From assembly GCF_016522065.1 (NCBI RefSeq), contig NZ_JAEHFV010000001.1:434001-498000 (forward strand): a DNA stretch of 64,000 nucleotides. The letters run 5' to 3'. Position numbers and translations under genes: made by a program. The notes beneath the pieces were generated by a model. That model searched no databases. It saw nothing but the letters and a program-made list of their open reading frames with translations, and was not told the origin of the DNA. Below, piece after piece: positions 15,630 through 25,079 of the stretch. This DNA comes from Flavobacterium agrisoli (GTDB lineage: Bacteria > Bacteroidota > Bacteroidia > Flavobacteriales > Flavobacteriaceae). Each line of letters begins with the position of its first letter. The first letter of the stretch is position 1.

Positions 15630-18600
15630 ATGCAAAATACTGAAATCAAAACTACGTGTTCCTATTGTGGTGTTGGTTGCGGAATTATCGTAACTAAAGA
15701 CAGTCAAAATGGTGTAAGTATTAGAGGTGACCAAGACCACCCCGTTAATCGTGGGATGTTATGTTCTAAAGGAAGAAATTTGCATTATGTAGTTAACGAT
15801 ACTTCCGACCGTATTTTGCACCCCGAAATGCGATGGAGTAAAAACCAACCTTTGGAACAAGTCAGTTGGGATGATGCTTTGGATAGAGCTGCTGCAGTTT
15901 TTTCATCCATAATAAAAAAATATGGTCCAGACAGCGTTGGTTTTTATATCTCAGGGCAATGTTTGACCGAAGAATATTATTTAGTAAATAAGTTAGTTAA
16001 AGGTTTTTTAAAAACTAATAATATTGATACTAACTCTCGTTTGTGTATGAGTTCGGCGGTAGTGGGTTATAAAAAAACCTTCGGAGAAGATTCGGTGCCT
16101 ATTGCCTATGAAGATATTGAATTAGCGGATACCTTTTTAATCACAGGTGCCAATCCTGCATGGTGTCACCCTATTTTGTATCGCCGTTTAGAACAACACA
16201 AAGAGAAAAATCCCAAAGTAAAAGTCATTGTAATTGACCCACGCAGAACCGATACTGCGGCAGCGGCAGATTTACATTTGCAAATTATTCCTGGATCGGA
16301 TGTGATTTTATATCACGCCATCGCCAAAAAAATCATCGAAAAAGGATATGTAGACCATGATTTTGTTCGAAATAATACGGAAAATTTCAATGCCTATAAA
16401 GATTTAATTTTAAGCACTTCTTTAGAAAAAGCTTCAAAATTATGTGGAATTTCTATTGCAGATATTAACCTTACTGCTGACTTAATTGGAAAAGCTAAAG
16501 GTTTTATTACCCTTTGGGCTATGGGACTTAATCAAAGTGTTGTAGGAGTGGATAAAAATACTGCGTTGCTAAATATTTCGTTGCTCACAGGACATGTTGG
16601 AAAACCGGGTTCAGGCCCTTTTTCTTTAACCGGACAACCAAATGCCATGGGTGGACGTGAAGTGGGCGGAATGGCTAGTTTATTAGCAGCTCATAAAGAA
16701 CTAGCAAATCCAGAACACCGCCAAGAAGTGGCAGATTTTTGGGGAGTGGATACTATTTCGGAAAAACCAGGTTTAACGGCTACCGAAATGTTCGAAGCTT
16801 TAGAATCTGGAAAAATGAAAGCGGTTTGGATTATTTGTACCAATCCATTAGTGAGTTTACCCGATTCTAGAAAAGTTGAAAATGCATTAAAAAAAGCAAA
16901 ATTTGTCGTTGTTCAAGATATTTCGCATAATGCCGATACAGCCAAATTTGCCGATTTATTGCTTCCGGCTGCAGGATGGTTAGAAAAAGAAGGTACAATG
17001 ACCAATTCCGAACGCCGAATTTCATATTTACCAAAAGGTATAAATCCACCTGGAGAAGCTTTACCTGATATTGAAATTTTAATTCGTTTTGCCAAAAAAA
17101 TGAATTTTAATGGTTTCAATTTTAATACTGCCGAGGAAATTTACGCCGAACATTGCGCGCTAACCAAAAACACCAATATTGACATTTCCTTTCTAAATTA
17201 TAGCCGTTTAAAAAATGAAGGTACTTTTCAATGGCCTGTTCCTGATTATGGACATCCTGGAACGCCTCGTTTGTTTACCGACAAAAAATTTTATACACCC
17301 TCTCAAAAAGCCATATTTAATTTGCCATCGAGCATCGAAAATAAATCGGTGCAACCCAATGATAAATTCCCTTTTATTTTAACCACCGGAAGGGTGCGCG
17401 ATCAATGGCATACGATGACAAAAACGGGAAAAGTAGCTCGTTTAATGACGCATACTCCCACTCCAACACTCGAAATAAATCCGATTGATGCTTTTAAAAA
17501 CAATATTCAAGATGGTGATATTGTAGAGGTAAACAGTGAAAATGGAAATGTTAGGGTTAAAGCAAAAATCACAGATGCTATTCGAGAGAAAGTAGTATTT
17601 TTGCCTATGCATTGGGGGAAAAAACTCGAAAATGATTTAAACCGAACTAACAATTTAACCAATACGTTAATCGATCCGATTTCCAAAGAACCCGATTTTA
17701 AATTCACTTCTGTTTCGGTAAAAAAATACAAAAAACCGGTACAAAAAATTGCAATTGTAGGAGCTGGAGCTGCGGCTTTTCGATTTATTCAAAATTACAG
17801 AGAACTGAATCCACAGGATGAAATCATCGTTTTTTCGAACGAAACCAATCCTTTTTACAACAGAGTGCTTTTGCCTGAATACATGACGGGCGAGTTTTCT
17901 TGGGAACAACTTTTAAAAGTTAAAGATGGTGCCGAGTTGAATAAATTAAACATCACCATGCACACAGGTGTGGTTATTAATGCAATAGATTCTAATCTAA
18001 AAATAATTACGGATAGCACCAATAAAAAGCACACCTACGACATTCTTTTACTCGCCACTGGAAGCCGACCTTTTGTACCTGAAAATGCACAATTGCATTT
18101 ACCTGGCCGATTTACGATGCGCAAAAAAGAAGATGCCGACCGTTTAAAAAATTATTTAAATGCAACAAAATTAGCTCCTCAAGACCAACATGTTGTTATT
18201 ATTGGAGGCGGATTATTAGGGCTAGAATTGGCTGCAGCGTTAAAACATAAAAAGGTAAAAATCACCATCATACAACGTGCTTCACGCTTGATGGAACGCC
18301 AATTAGATCGTATTTCGAGTAAGTTATTAGCCGAAGAAGTCCAATCTAGAGATATTCAAATTTATTTTGATAATGAAGTTAGCACTGTTTTTGAAACGGA
18401 TAATCAAAACGAAATTGAAATTGCTTTAAAAAGCGGCCGTATTCTTACCGCTAACGCCATTGTTTACAGTATTGGAACAATTCCAAACATTGAAATTGCC
18501 AAAGAAGCCGGACTAGTTTGCGGACGCGGTGTAAAAGTGAATCAATACATGCAATCGTCCAACCCAAATATTTATGCCTTGGGTGAAATTGCCGAATTTA

Positions 18601-19145
18601 ACGGACAATTATTCGGAATTACATCGGCCGCCGAAGAACAAGCAGATATTTTGGCTAATTATTTAGCGGGAGATATCGGAAGTTTTTATAAAGGTTCGGT
18701 ACTCATGAACATCTTAAAATTAGAAGATATAAACTTGTGTAGCATTGGTCAAGTCGAAATTCCGGCTAACGACGATTCTTACGAAGAAATTGTTTTTGCT
18801 GATTTAAAACAACATTATTACAAAAAATGCATCGTTAAAGATGATTTGCTGGTTGGTGCCATTTTGATGGGAGATAAAAACGAATTTGCCGAGTTTAAAA
18901 CCATGATTGAAACCAAAACCGAATTGGCCGATAAACGAAATAGTTTATTACGAGGAAAATCTGATGCTAAACCTGTTATAGGCAAATTGGTATGTTCTTG
19001 CAGTCAAGTGGGAAGCGGAAATATTGAAGAAACCATACGAAGCGGCGTAACCAATTTCACCGATTTGTGCAAAAATACAGGCGCTGGATTGGGCTGCGGA
19101 AGCTGTAAAACCGAGGTAAAAGAATTATTAGCCAAGTGCATTTAA
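15630..19145 (+). CDS. nasA: Assimilatory nitrate reductase fused to NAD(P)H-dependent flavoprotein
   Basis: A 1171-aa cytoplasmic enzyme (no Tat signal) reducing nitrate to nitrite. The N-terminus has the [4Fe-4S] ligands C10-X2-C13-X3-C17 (CSYCGVGC) with a fourth Cys near 46 (GMLCSKGR). The Mo-bisMGD catalytic domain and the dinucleotide-binding domain follow to about residue 680. The C-terminal third is a NirB-like FAD/NAD module (IAIVGAGAAAFRF near 707; VVIIGGGLLGLELAAAL near 853) ending in a BFD-like [2Fe-2S] domain (CSC and CGSC, about 1117-1155). It thus combines what NasA and NasC do as two proteins in Klebsiella. Confidence 0.92.
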   Translation: MQNTEIKTTCSYCGVGCGIIVTKDSQNGVSIRGDQDHPVNRGMLCSKGRNLHYVVNDTSDRILHPEMRWSKNQPLEQVSWDDALDRAAAVFSSIIKKYGPDSVGFYISGQCLTEEYYLVNKLVKGFLKTNNIDTNSRLCMSSAVVGYKKTFGEDSVPIAYEDIELADTFLITGANPAWCHPILYRRLEQHKEKNPKVKVIVIDPRRTDTAAAADLHLQIIPGSDVILYHAIAKKIIEKGYVDHDFVRNNTENFNAYKDLILSTSLEKASKLCGISIADINLTADLIGKAKGFITLWAMGLNQSVVGVDKNTALLNISLLTGHVGKPGSGPFSLTGQPNAMGGREVGGMASLLAAHKELANPEHRQEVADFWGVDTISEKPGLTATEMFEALESGKMKAVWIICTNPLVSLPDSRKVENALKKAKFVVVQDISHNADTAKFADLLLPAAGWLEKEGTMTNSERRISYLPKGINPPGEALPDIEILIRFAKKMNFNGFNFNTAEEIYAEHCALTKNTNIDISFLNYSRLKNEGTFQWPVPDYGHPGTPRLFTDKKFYTPSQKAIFNLPSSIENKSVQPNDKFPFILTTGRVRDQWHTMTKTGKVARLMTHTPTPTLEINPIDAFKNNIQDGDIVEVNSENGNVRVKAKITDAIREKVVFLPMHWGKKLENDLNRTNNLTNTLIDPISKEPDFKFTSVSVKKYKKPVQKIAIVGAGAAAFRFIQNYRELNPQDEIIVFSNETNPFYNRVLLPEYMTGEFSWEQLLKVKDGAELNKLNITMHTGVVINAIDSNLKIITDSTNKKHTYDILLLATGSRPFVPENAQLHLPGRFTMRKKEDADRLKNYLNATKLAPQDQHVVIIGGGLLGLELAAALKHKKVKITIIQRASRLMERQLDRISSKLLAEEVQSRDIQIYFDNEVSTVFETDNQNEIEIALKSGRILTANAIVYSIGTIPNIEIAKEAGLVCGRGVKVNQYMQSSNPNIYALGEIAEFNGQLFGITSAAEEQADILANYLAGDIGSFYKGSVLMNILKLEDINLCSIGQVEIPANDDSYEEIVFADLKQHYYKKCIVKDDLLVGAILMGDKNEFAEFKTMIETKTELADKRNSLLRGKSDAKPVIGKLVCSCSQVGSGNIEETIRSGVTNFTDLCKNTGAGLGCGSCKTEVKELLAKCI

Positions 19146-19173
19146 AAAGTAAGTTATACAAAACTGTACCATC

Positions 19174-20622
19174 ATGGAATTAACAAGACTCATTGTAAAA
19201 GGAGGTGTCATTTCACCAGGCGAATTAAAAGAAGTAGTTACTATGGCCGCTGAACAGGGTTTAGAATCGATTTCGTTTGGTTCCAGACAAGATATTATTT
19301 TTCCAAAAGATTTCAATCCGCAAGGAAAAGAAAAATTAGGAAAAAACTATTTTATTGTTCCCAACGAAAACTCGGGTCAAAACATTGTTTCGTCATATGT
19401 TTCAACTGATATTTTTAGAAATACAAACTGGCTTACAGGTAACAAATTTTTGTATGTGCTCGAACAATTCAAAGAACAACCTAAATTAAAAGTCAATATA
19501 ACCGATCCGCTGCAGCAGCTAGTTCCGTTATTTACAGGTCATATCAATTTTATAGCTTCCGAAAACGAAGATTATTGGTATTTGTACATACGATTACCCA
19601 ACTGGCAACGAATGGAAGTGTATCCTGCACTTATTTATAGTTGGGATTTGGCTACTATTTATTACGAAATTGAACGTCTTATTGAAGAAGATTCGTATGG
19701 TATTGATATGCTTTTTTCTTTAGTAAGCGAAAATTTGGACACCAATAATCGAACGATTAAAAAAACACTACAAATTCCTTTTTATCCATTTCCGTATTAT
19801 GAAGGAATGAATAAGTTTGGGATTGATCAATATTGGTTAGGCCTTTATTGGAGAAATAATTTATACGATTTGGAATTCTTGAAAGAAATGTGCGATTTGT
19901 GTTTCGATTGTAAAATTGGGAAAATTTGCATTACTCCTTGGAAATCGTTTATCGTAAAAGGAATTCCGAAAAGTCGAAAATTAGAGTGGGAAAAATTCTT
20001 AGGGAAACGTGGAATTAATGTACGTCATTCTCTTTTAGAATTAAATTGGCACCTTCCAGTTGCTACAGAATGGGCTTTAAATTTAAAAACTTTTTTGGTT
20101 AGAACATTAGATCAATTTGATATTAGTACATACGGACTGACGTTCGGAATTTCGGATTATAACCGAGAAGGTCATTATTTTACATCCATTGTAATTGAAA
20201 AAAATCTATTGCCAAAAGATTTAGAATCTATCAAAATTCGAGATACATTTAATGTTTTATACGCAAAAAATTTTGATGCCAATACACGAAATTATATTAT
20301 TCACTCGCAAGATATTGATAAGCTTGAATTGCCTACAATTTTGATTGAGTTGAGTAAAAAATATTTTGAAGAATTAGGAAATGCTTTGGATAACGAAGAT
20401 GCCAAATTGACCACAACTAACGAAAAAATTACGGTTGAATTGTACCAATGTTCGGAATGTTTAACCCATTATAGCCCAGAATACGGCGATCCAAGTCAAG
20501 AAATTCCGAAAGGTATAAAATTTGAATATTTACCCGCCGATTACCATTGTTCTTTATGCGAAGCGCCCAAAAGCAGTTTTAAAAAAATTGAACCAATTAG
20601 CATTGAAATTACCCGCCAATAG
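19174..20622 (+). CDS. NiR/SiR-fold protein with C-terminal rubredoxin domain
   Basis: A 482-aa soluble protein 28 bp after the nitrate reductase, so probably co-transcribed. Residues 1-420 resemble two ferredoxin-like half-domains of nitrite/sulfite reductases: SPGELKEVVTMAAEQG with SFGSRQDIIFP, and later ICITPWKSFIVKGI. The sirohaem motifs C-X5-C and C-X3-C are absent. Between them is CDLCFDCKIGKIC (C-X2-C-X2-C-X5-C), a possible metal site. The C-terminus is a rubredoxin (YQCSEC, then GIKFEYLPADYHCSLC; four Cys). A role as electron carrier or assembly partner for nitrate or nitrite reductase is inferred. Confidence 0.8.
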   Translation: MELTRLIVKGGVISPGELKEVVTMAAEQGLESISFGSRQDIIFPKDFNPQGKEKLGKNYFIVPNENSGQNIVSSYVSTDIFRNTNWLTGNKFLYVLEQFKEQPKLKVNITDPLQQLVPLFTGHINFIASENEDYWYLYIRLPNWQRMEVYPALIYSWDLATIYYEIERLIEEDSYGIDMLFSLVSENLDTNNRTIKKTLQIPFYPFPYYEGMNKFGIDQYWLGLYWRNNLYDLEFLKEMCDLCFDCKIGKICITPWKSFIVKGIPKSRKLEWEKFLGKRGINVRHSLLELNWHLPVATEWALNLKTFLVRTLDQFDISTYGLTFGISDYNREGHYFTSIVIEKNLLPKDLESIKIRDTFNVLYAKNFDANTRNYIIHSQDIDKLELPTILIELSKKYFEELGNALDNEDAKLTTTNEKITVELYQCSECLTHYSPEYGDPSQEIPKGIKFEYLPADYHCSLCEAPKSSFKKIEPISIEITRQ

Positions 20623-21616
20623 CAATCATACTCCTGTTGTCAAAGTGTAATTTAGGATCATTCATTTTTTCGGAAGTAGACATGCCTGAACGGGTTTTGA
20701 ATTTTTTTTGCAAACAATTCGAAATTAATTCTGGTAAATCGGCACCATTTCTCAAAGAAGTAAGTAAATCCGTTTCTTCATTCGAAAAAAGACAATTTTT
20801 AATTTTCCCATTTGCCGTTAATCGAATGCGATTACATCCGTCACAAAACGGATTGGTTATCGAACTAATAATTCCGAAATCACCCGTAAAACCTTTTATT
20901 TGAAATTTGCGTGCCGTAAAGTTTTTTTCATCGGTAAGTTTGCTAACCTTTTCAGGAGCAAAATAAGAAGTGGCTTGTTCTAAAATTTCCATTTCGTTAA
21001 CCATTTTACTTTTATCCCATTGATTTCCGGCAAAAGGCATAAATTCTATAAACCGTATCGAAATCGGCAAAAGGTGGGTCAGTTTGATAAAATCAACTAT
21101 TTCATTCTCATTAAAACCACGCATTAAAACCACATTGATTTTTACTTTAAAATCGTGAGCAATTAAAAGTTGTAAATTAGACATTACTTTATCAAACTGA
21201 TCTCTCAACGTAATGGTATTAAATTTAGAAGCAATCAAAGTATCCAAACTAATATTAACCGACTCTATTTGAGCTGATTTCAAAACATCAAAATAACGAT
21301 CAATTAAAATACCGTTTGTGGTAATAGATAAATTGGTATTAAGTTGGGCTAGTTTGGAGCAAATTTCAGGAAAATCTTTTCTAAGTAAAGGCTCACCTCC
21401 TGTTAGTCTAATTTTATCAACTCCATGATTTACAAAAATTTGTGCTATTTGAAAAATTTCATCAGCAGTCATCAACTCTTTTTTAGGCGATAACGGAATT
21501 CCTTCGGCAGGCATGCAATAAGTACATCTTAAATTGCATTTTTCTATCAAAGAAATACGCAAATAATTGTGCAAGCGCCCAAAATTATCCGTTAAAACCG
21601 TATTAGAGGTTGTCAT
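20609..21616 (-). CDS. moaA: GTP 3',8-cyclase (Moco biosynthesis)
   Basis: Radical SAM enzyme for the first step of molybdenum cofactor synthesis. The 335-aa protein has the SAM cluster motif CNLRCTYCM (C27, C31, C34), the GGEPLL block, and the C-terminal cluster ligands CDGCNRIRL with a third Cys in KNCLF. The C-terminus ends in Gly-Gly, which the family needs for activity. It is the last gene of the Moco operon, overlaps moaCB by 14 bp, and its 3' end overlaps the convergent rubredoxin gene by 14 bp. Confidence 0.96.
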   Translation of the reverse strand: MTTSNTVLTDNFGRLHNYLRISLIEKCNLRCTYCMPAEGIPLSPKKELMTADEIFQIAQIFVNHGVDKIRLTGGEPLLRKDFPEICSKLAQLNTNLSITTNGILIDRYFDVLKSAQIESVNISLDTLIASKFNTITLRDQFDKVMSNLQLLIAHDFKVKINVVLMRGFNENEIVDFIKLTHLLPISIRFIEFMPFAGNQWDKSKMVNEMEILEQATSYFAPEKVSKLTDEKNFTARKFQIKGFTGDFGIISSITNPFCDGCNRIRLTANGKIKNCLFSNEETDLLTSLRNGADLPELISNCLQKKFKTRSGMSTSEKMNDPKLHFDNRSMIAIGG

Positions 21617-22517
21617 GATTTTTTCCTTTTAAAATATGAAATGCATGCAGAATATGAGGAAAAACTGCATCCATAGATTCTTTCGCTCCATTCCTTGAAC
21701 CCGGAAGTCCTAAAACAATTGTTTTGCCTATTATGCCCGCAACCGTTCTAGATAACATGGCATAAGGCATGCGCTGTTGCCCATAATTGCGAATGGCTTC
21801 TTCAATTCCTGCAATACGTTCGTCTAAAAGCGGAATAAGAGCTTCGGGCGTGACATCTCGTGGTGAAAGACCAGTTCCACCCGTAAAAATAACCAATTGG
21901 TTCTCTTTGCTAAAGGTTTTAACTCGCTCTTGAATAATCTCAAATTCATCTGGTATTACTTCGTAATGGGAAGTTTCAACTTCGCAATTTTCTAATTTTT
22001 CAACAATTATTTTGCCAGAACGATCTTCTTTTTCAGCAGCAAAAATAGAGTCTGAACATACAAACACTGCGGCTTGAATTGTATTTCTAAATTTATTTTT
22101 ATAAGAGGATTTACCCCCTTTTTTTTCTAATAATTTAATCGAGCCAATTTCTATGTTTTTATCAATTGGTTTGAGCATATCGTACATAGTTAATGCCACT
22201 ATTGACGCACCGTGCATAGCCTCTACCTCCACTCCTGTTTTATAAACCGTTTTTACCGTAAATAAAATGGTAATATGCAAAACTTCAATTTCATAAGCAA
22301 CACCCGTAAACTCTATCGGCAACGGATGGCAATCTGGAATTGCGAGATGGGTATTCTTCACCGCAAATAAACCTGCTGTTTTAGCCATTTCCAATACATT
22401 ACCTTTTGGCACTAAATTTTGCTGAATAGCATCTATTGTGTCTTGGGAACTCACAATTACAGTGGCAGTTGCAGTAGCACTTCTTAACGTATTTATTTTG
22501 TGGGTTATATCAACCAT
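21603..22517 (-). CDS. moaCB: Bifunctional MoaC-MoaB protein (Moco biosynthesis)
   Basis: A 304-aa fusion. Residues 1-147 are MoaC, cyclic pyranopterin monophosphate synthase (MVDITHK start, KNTHLAIPDCHPLPIEF, GVEVEAMHGAS). Residues 153-304 are a MoaB/MogA-type molybdopterin adenylyltransferase domain (FTGGTGLSPRDVTPEA, then LPGSRNGAKESMDAVFPHIL). The start codon follows the moaE stop directly, with no gap. The fusion joins an early and a late step of the pathway and is known in other bacteria. Confidence 0.94.
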   Translation of the reverse strand: MVDITHKINTLRSATATATVIVSSQDTIDAIQQNLVPKGNVLEMAKTAGLFAVKNTHLAIPDCHPLPIEFTGVAYEIEVLHITILFTVKTVYKTGVEVEAMHGASIVALTMYDMLKPIDKNIEIGSIKLLEKKGGKSSYKNKFRNTIQAAVFVCSDSIFAAEKEDRSGKIIVEKLENCEVETSHYEVIPDEFEIIQERVKTFSKENQLVIFTGGTGLSPRDVTPEALIPLLDERIAGIEEAIRNYGQQRMPYAMLSRTVAGIIGKTIVLGLPGSRNGAKESMDAVFPHILHAFHILKGKNHDNL

Positions 22518-22949
22518 TTATGAATTTTTTTTCCAAGTAAAAGTATCGTTTTCAAAAAGCTCTTTTCCAAAAATAGGCACATCGGTTTTTATCCAATTAA
22601 CGATGTTCTCTGTAGCTTCATACACTTGTTTTCTTCGAGGAGCCGAAACAAAAACAAACAAGCAAATTTCACCCGCATTTACTTTTCCGATGCTATGGTA
22701 AATGTGCATACAAGTAAGATCAAATTTTTTGAATGCCTTTTCTCTTATGGCATGCAAGGCCTCGTTAGCCATGTCAGTGTAAGCAGAATATTCAATGGCT
22801 ACCACTCTATTTTCGTGAATAACATCTGCTCGAACTTGACCTAAAAAAATATTGTGGGCCCCAATGGTATGCTTCGTTTGGTGTTTCGCAATCGAATCGG
22901 CTATAAAACTTGGCGCTATTGGGCCGTCAACAAATACATTTTTACTCAT
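22518..22949 (-). CDS. moaE: Molybdopterin synthase catalytic subunit
   Basis: A 143-aa large subunit of molybdopterin synthase, which puts sulfur from MoaD thiocarboxylate into the pterin. Conserved blocks are GAHNIFLGQVR, VVAIEYSAYTDMANEAL and CMHIYHSIGKVNAGEICLFVFVSAPRR, followed by VPIFGKELF. It abuts moaCB with no gap and follows the moeB-like gene after 10 bp. Length and motifs are normal. Confidence 0.95.
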   Translation of the reverse strand: MSKNVFVDGPIAPSFIADSIAKHQTKHTIGAHNIFLGQVRADVIHENRVVAIEYSAYTDMANEALHAIREKAFKKFDLTCMHIYHSIGKVNAGEICLFVFVSAPRRKQVYEATENIVNWIKTDVPIFGKELFENDTFTWKKNS

Positions 22950-22959
22950 TTTATTATTT

Positions 22960-24036
22960 TTAGTGAGAACTAACTTTATTCTCTTTTAGTAGTGTAACCA
23001 AAGCTTGTGCTCCAAACTCACAATTTATTATGTTTTTAAAGTTTCTTTTTTGAAGCATTTCTGCCGCCATTTTACTTCGAATTCCAGATTGGCAAAAAAC
23101 AATTATTTCTTTTGATTTATCCAAAATACTATGTTTTTCTTCTAACTCTGATAATGGAATTTGAATACAATTTTCAAATTCAACTAAAGGCAATTCATCC
23201 GAATTACGGACATCCAAAAACAGTACGTTTTTAGAAGATATTTTTGACATTATAGTAGTAATTTCAATAGTCCTACTGTTATCTTCTGTAGTTTTAAAAT
23301 GGTTTCTAAATTCTGCTTCAGATTGAATATATACTTCTTTTTTTGCAAACGAAAATTTTTCTTGTAAGTTACTTAAACAATTATAAATCAAAACGCTACC
23401 AGTAATTACTTCTCCAATTCCTAAAAGTATTTTTAAAACTTCATTAGCTTGTAACATACCGATTATTCCAACCGAAACACCCAATACTCCTGCTTCAACG
23501 CAATTCATCGAATTCCTGTTTTCGTTAGGATATAAACAGCGGTAAGTTGGCCCATTTTGATAATTAAAAACAGCTACTTGCCCTTCAAATCGATAAACGG
23601 AACCATAGACCAAAGGTTTGTTTTTCACTACACAAGCATCATTAATTAAATATTTTGTTGCAATATTATCGGTTCCATCAATTATAACATCATATTTTTC
23701 TACCAATTCTAAAGCATTTTCGGCTGAAAAAAGCATTTCGTAGGCAATAATTTCGCAATCGCTATTGAGCGCATTCATGCTCTTTTTCGCTTCCTGAACT
23801 TTACTTTTCCCAATGCCATCAGTCGTATAAATAACCTGTCTTTGTAAATTGGTAATTTCAATTTTATCGACATCCACAATACCAATTTTTCCAATACCTG
23901 CGGCAGTTAAATAGGGTAAAATGGTTGCGCCTAAGCCACCCGCACCGATCAGAAGAACTTTAGCATTTTGGAGTTTTTCCTGACCAGTTGTACCAATTTG
24001 TGGTAAGATGACTTGTCTGTTGTAACGTGAACTCAT
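22960..24036 (-). CDS. moeB: MoeB/ThiF-type adenylyltransferase with rhodanese domain
   Basis: Activates the C-terminal Gly of MoaD (and perhaps ThiS) by adenylation. The 358-aa protein starts at the ATG at 24036 (MSSRYNRQVILPQIG); an upstream TTG inside moaD gives 8 extra residues and is rejected. The ATP-binding site is GAGGLGATILPYL (about 33-45), with NLQRQV after it. A C-terminal rhodanese domain carries the loop VFCQSGIRS with its catalytic Cys. The usual zinc CxxC pairs look lost: the first reads TYRC and no second pair is seen. Similar MoeZ-type fusions can also donate sulfur. Confidence 0.88.
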   Translation of the reverse strand: MSSRYNRQVILPQIGTTGQEKLQNAKVLLIGAGGLGATILPYLTAAGIGKIGIVDVDKIEITNLQRQVIYTTDGIGKSKVQEAKKSMNALNSDCEIIAYEMLFSAENALELVEKYDVIIDGTDNIATKYLINDACVVKNKPLVYGSVYRFEGQVAVFNYQNGPTYRCLYPNENRNSMNCVEAGVLGVSVGIIGMLQANEVLKILLGIGEVITGSVLIYNCLSNLQEKFSFAKKEVYIQSEAEFRNHFKTTEDNSRTIEITTIMSKISSKNVLFLDVRNSDELPLVEFENCIQIPLSELEEKHSILDKSKEIIVFCQSGIRSKMAAEMLQKRNFKNIINCEFGAQALVTLLKENKVSSH

Positions 24037-24046
24037 TTTTATTTGA

Positions 24047-24283
24047 TTAACCTCCAGCAAAAGGTGGTAAAAGCGCTATAGTATCATTAGATTGCAAAAA
24101 ATATTGTTCTAAATCTGCCACAATTTTTTGGTTTACAGCAACACTATATGTAATAGATTCTAATTGATGTTTTTGATGTAAGTCTGCCACTATTTGGGAC
24201 AAAGAAATAGATTCAAAATCGAATGTTTCTTTATCACATTTTGTTTTTTCAGCAACGGCACCAAAATACTTAACTTCAATCAT
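24047..24283 (-). CDS. moaD: Molybdopterin synthase sulfur carrier subunit
   Basis: A 78-aa ubiquitin-fold protein that carries sulfur as a C-terminal thiocarboxylate. The end LLPPFAGG has the required Gly-Gly preceded by the usual ALLPPFAGG context. It lies directly between cobA (2-bp gap) and its activating enzyme (10-bp gap), so all partners of molybdopterin synthase are adjacent. The start MIEVKYFGAVAEKTK is typical. Confidence 0.93.
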   Translation of the reverse strand: MIEVKYFGAVAEKTKCDKETFDFESISLSQIVADLHQKHQLESITYSVAVNQKIVADLEQYFLQSNDTIALLPPFAGG

Positions 24284-24285
24284 TA

Positions 24286-25077
24286 TTATAAATTTAAATT
24301 TTGAATGATAAATTCATCTTTTATAAAACTTTCTTCAAAATAAGCATTGAAATTAGAAGAATGTTTAACTACTTCTCCAATTACAATAATTGCCGGCGAA
24401 GCTATATTTTTTTCGGCTACTAATTTACTAATCGTATTTACAGTACCAATTACTTTTTGTTCTGAATTTTTAGTACCGTTTTGAATAATGGCTACCGGTA
24501 AATCATCAGTTCTATTTTCTTGATAAATTGCAATTATTTCTTCTAGTTTGTGCATTCCCATCAAAATAACCACTGTAGCTGCCGATTTAGAGGCTAAATA
24601 TACGTCTTTTGAAAGTTTATGTGCCGATGTTGTTCCGGTAATTACCCAAAAACTTTCTGAGATTCCGCGTTGTGTTAAACTTATTCCATTTGAGGCTGGC
24701 ACACCTAAAGCCGAAGAAATTCCGGGAACCACAGCAGTTTCCAAACCAAAAGATTGAGCATATTCGATTTCTTCACTACCTCTTCCAAATACAAATGGGT
24801 CACCTCCTTTTAAACGTACCACATGTCCGTATTTTTGCGCCATAACCACAATTAATTCATTAATTTGATCTTGGGTATAGGCATGACAACCCAAACGTTT
24901 TCCAACAAAAATTATTTCGGCTTGGGGTGCGTATTGTAATAATTCTTCGTTGACTAAAGCATCATATAAAACAACATCCGCATTTTCTAATGCTTTTATA
25001 GCCTTAATCGTTATCAAATCTACATCACCTGGCCCTGCTCCTACAACGGTTAAAACGGGTTTTTTACTTGTTTTCAT
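24286..25077 (-). CDS. cobA: Uroporphyrinogen-III C-methyltransferase
   Basis: SAM-dependent methyltransferase making precorrin-2, the sirohaem precursor. The 263-aa stand-alone SUMT has VVGAGPGDVDLITIKA (about 11-26), YDALVNEELL, RLKGGDPFVFGRG and VPGISSALGVPASNGISLTQRG. It is embedded in the Moco operon, which links supply of NirB sirohaem to supply of nitrate reductase cofactor. The dehydrogenase/ferrochelatase that completes sirohaem is not in this window. Confidence 0.94.
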   Translation of the reverse strand: MKTSKKPVLTVVGAGPGDVDLITIKAIKALENADVVLYDALVNEELLQYAPQAEIIFVGKRLGCHAYTQDQINELIVVMAQKYGHVVRLKGGDPFVFGRGSEEIEYAQSFGLETAVVPGISSALGVPASNGISLTQRGISESFWVITGTTSAHKLSKDVYLASKSAATVVILMGMHKLEEIIAIYQENRTDDLPVAIIQNGTKNSEQKVIGTVNTISKLVAEKNIASPAIIVIGEVVKHSSNFNAYFEESFIKDEFIIQNLNL

Positions 25078-25079
25078 AA

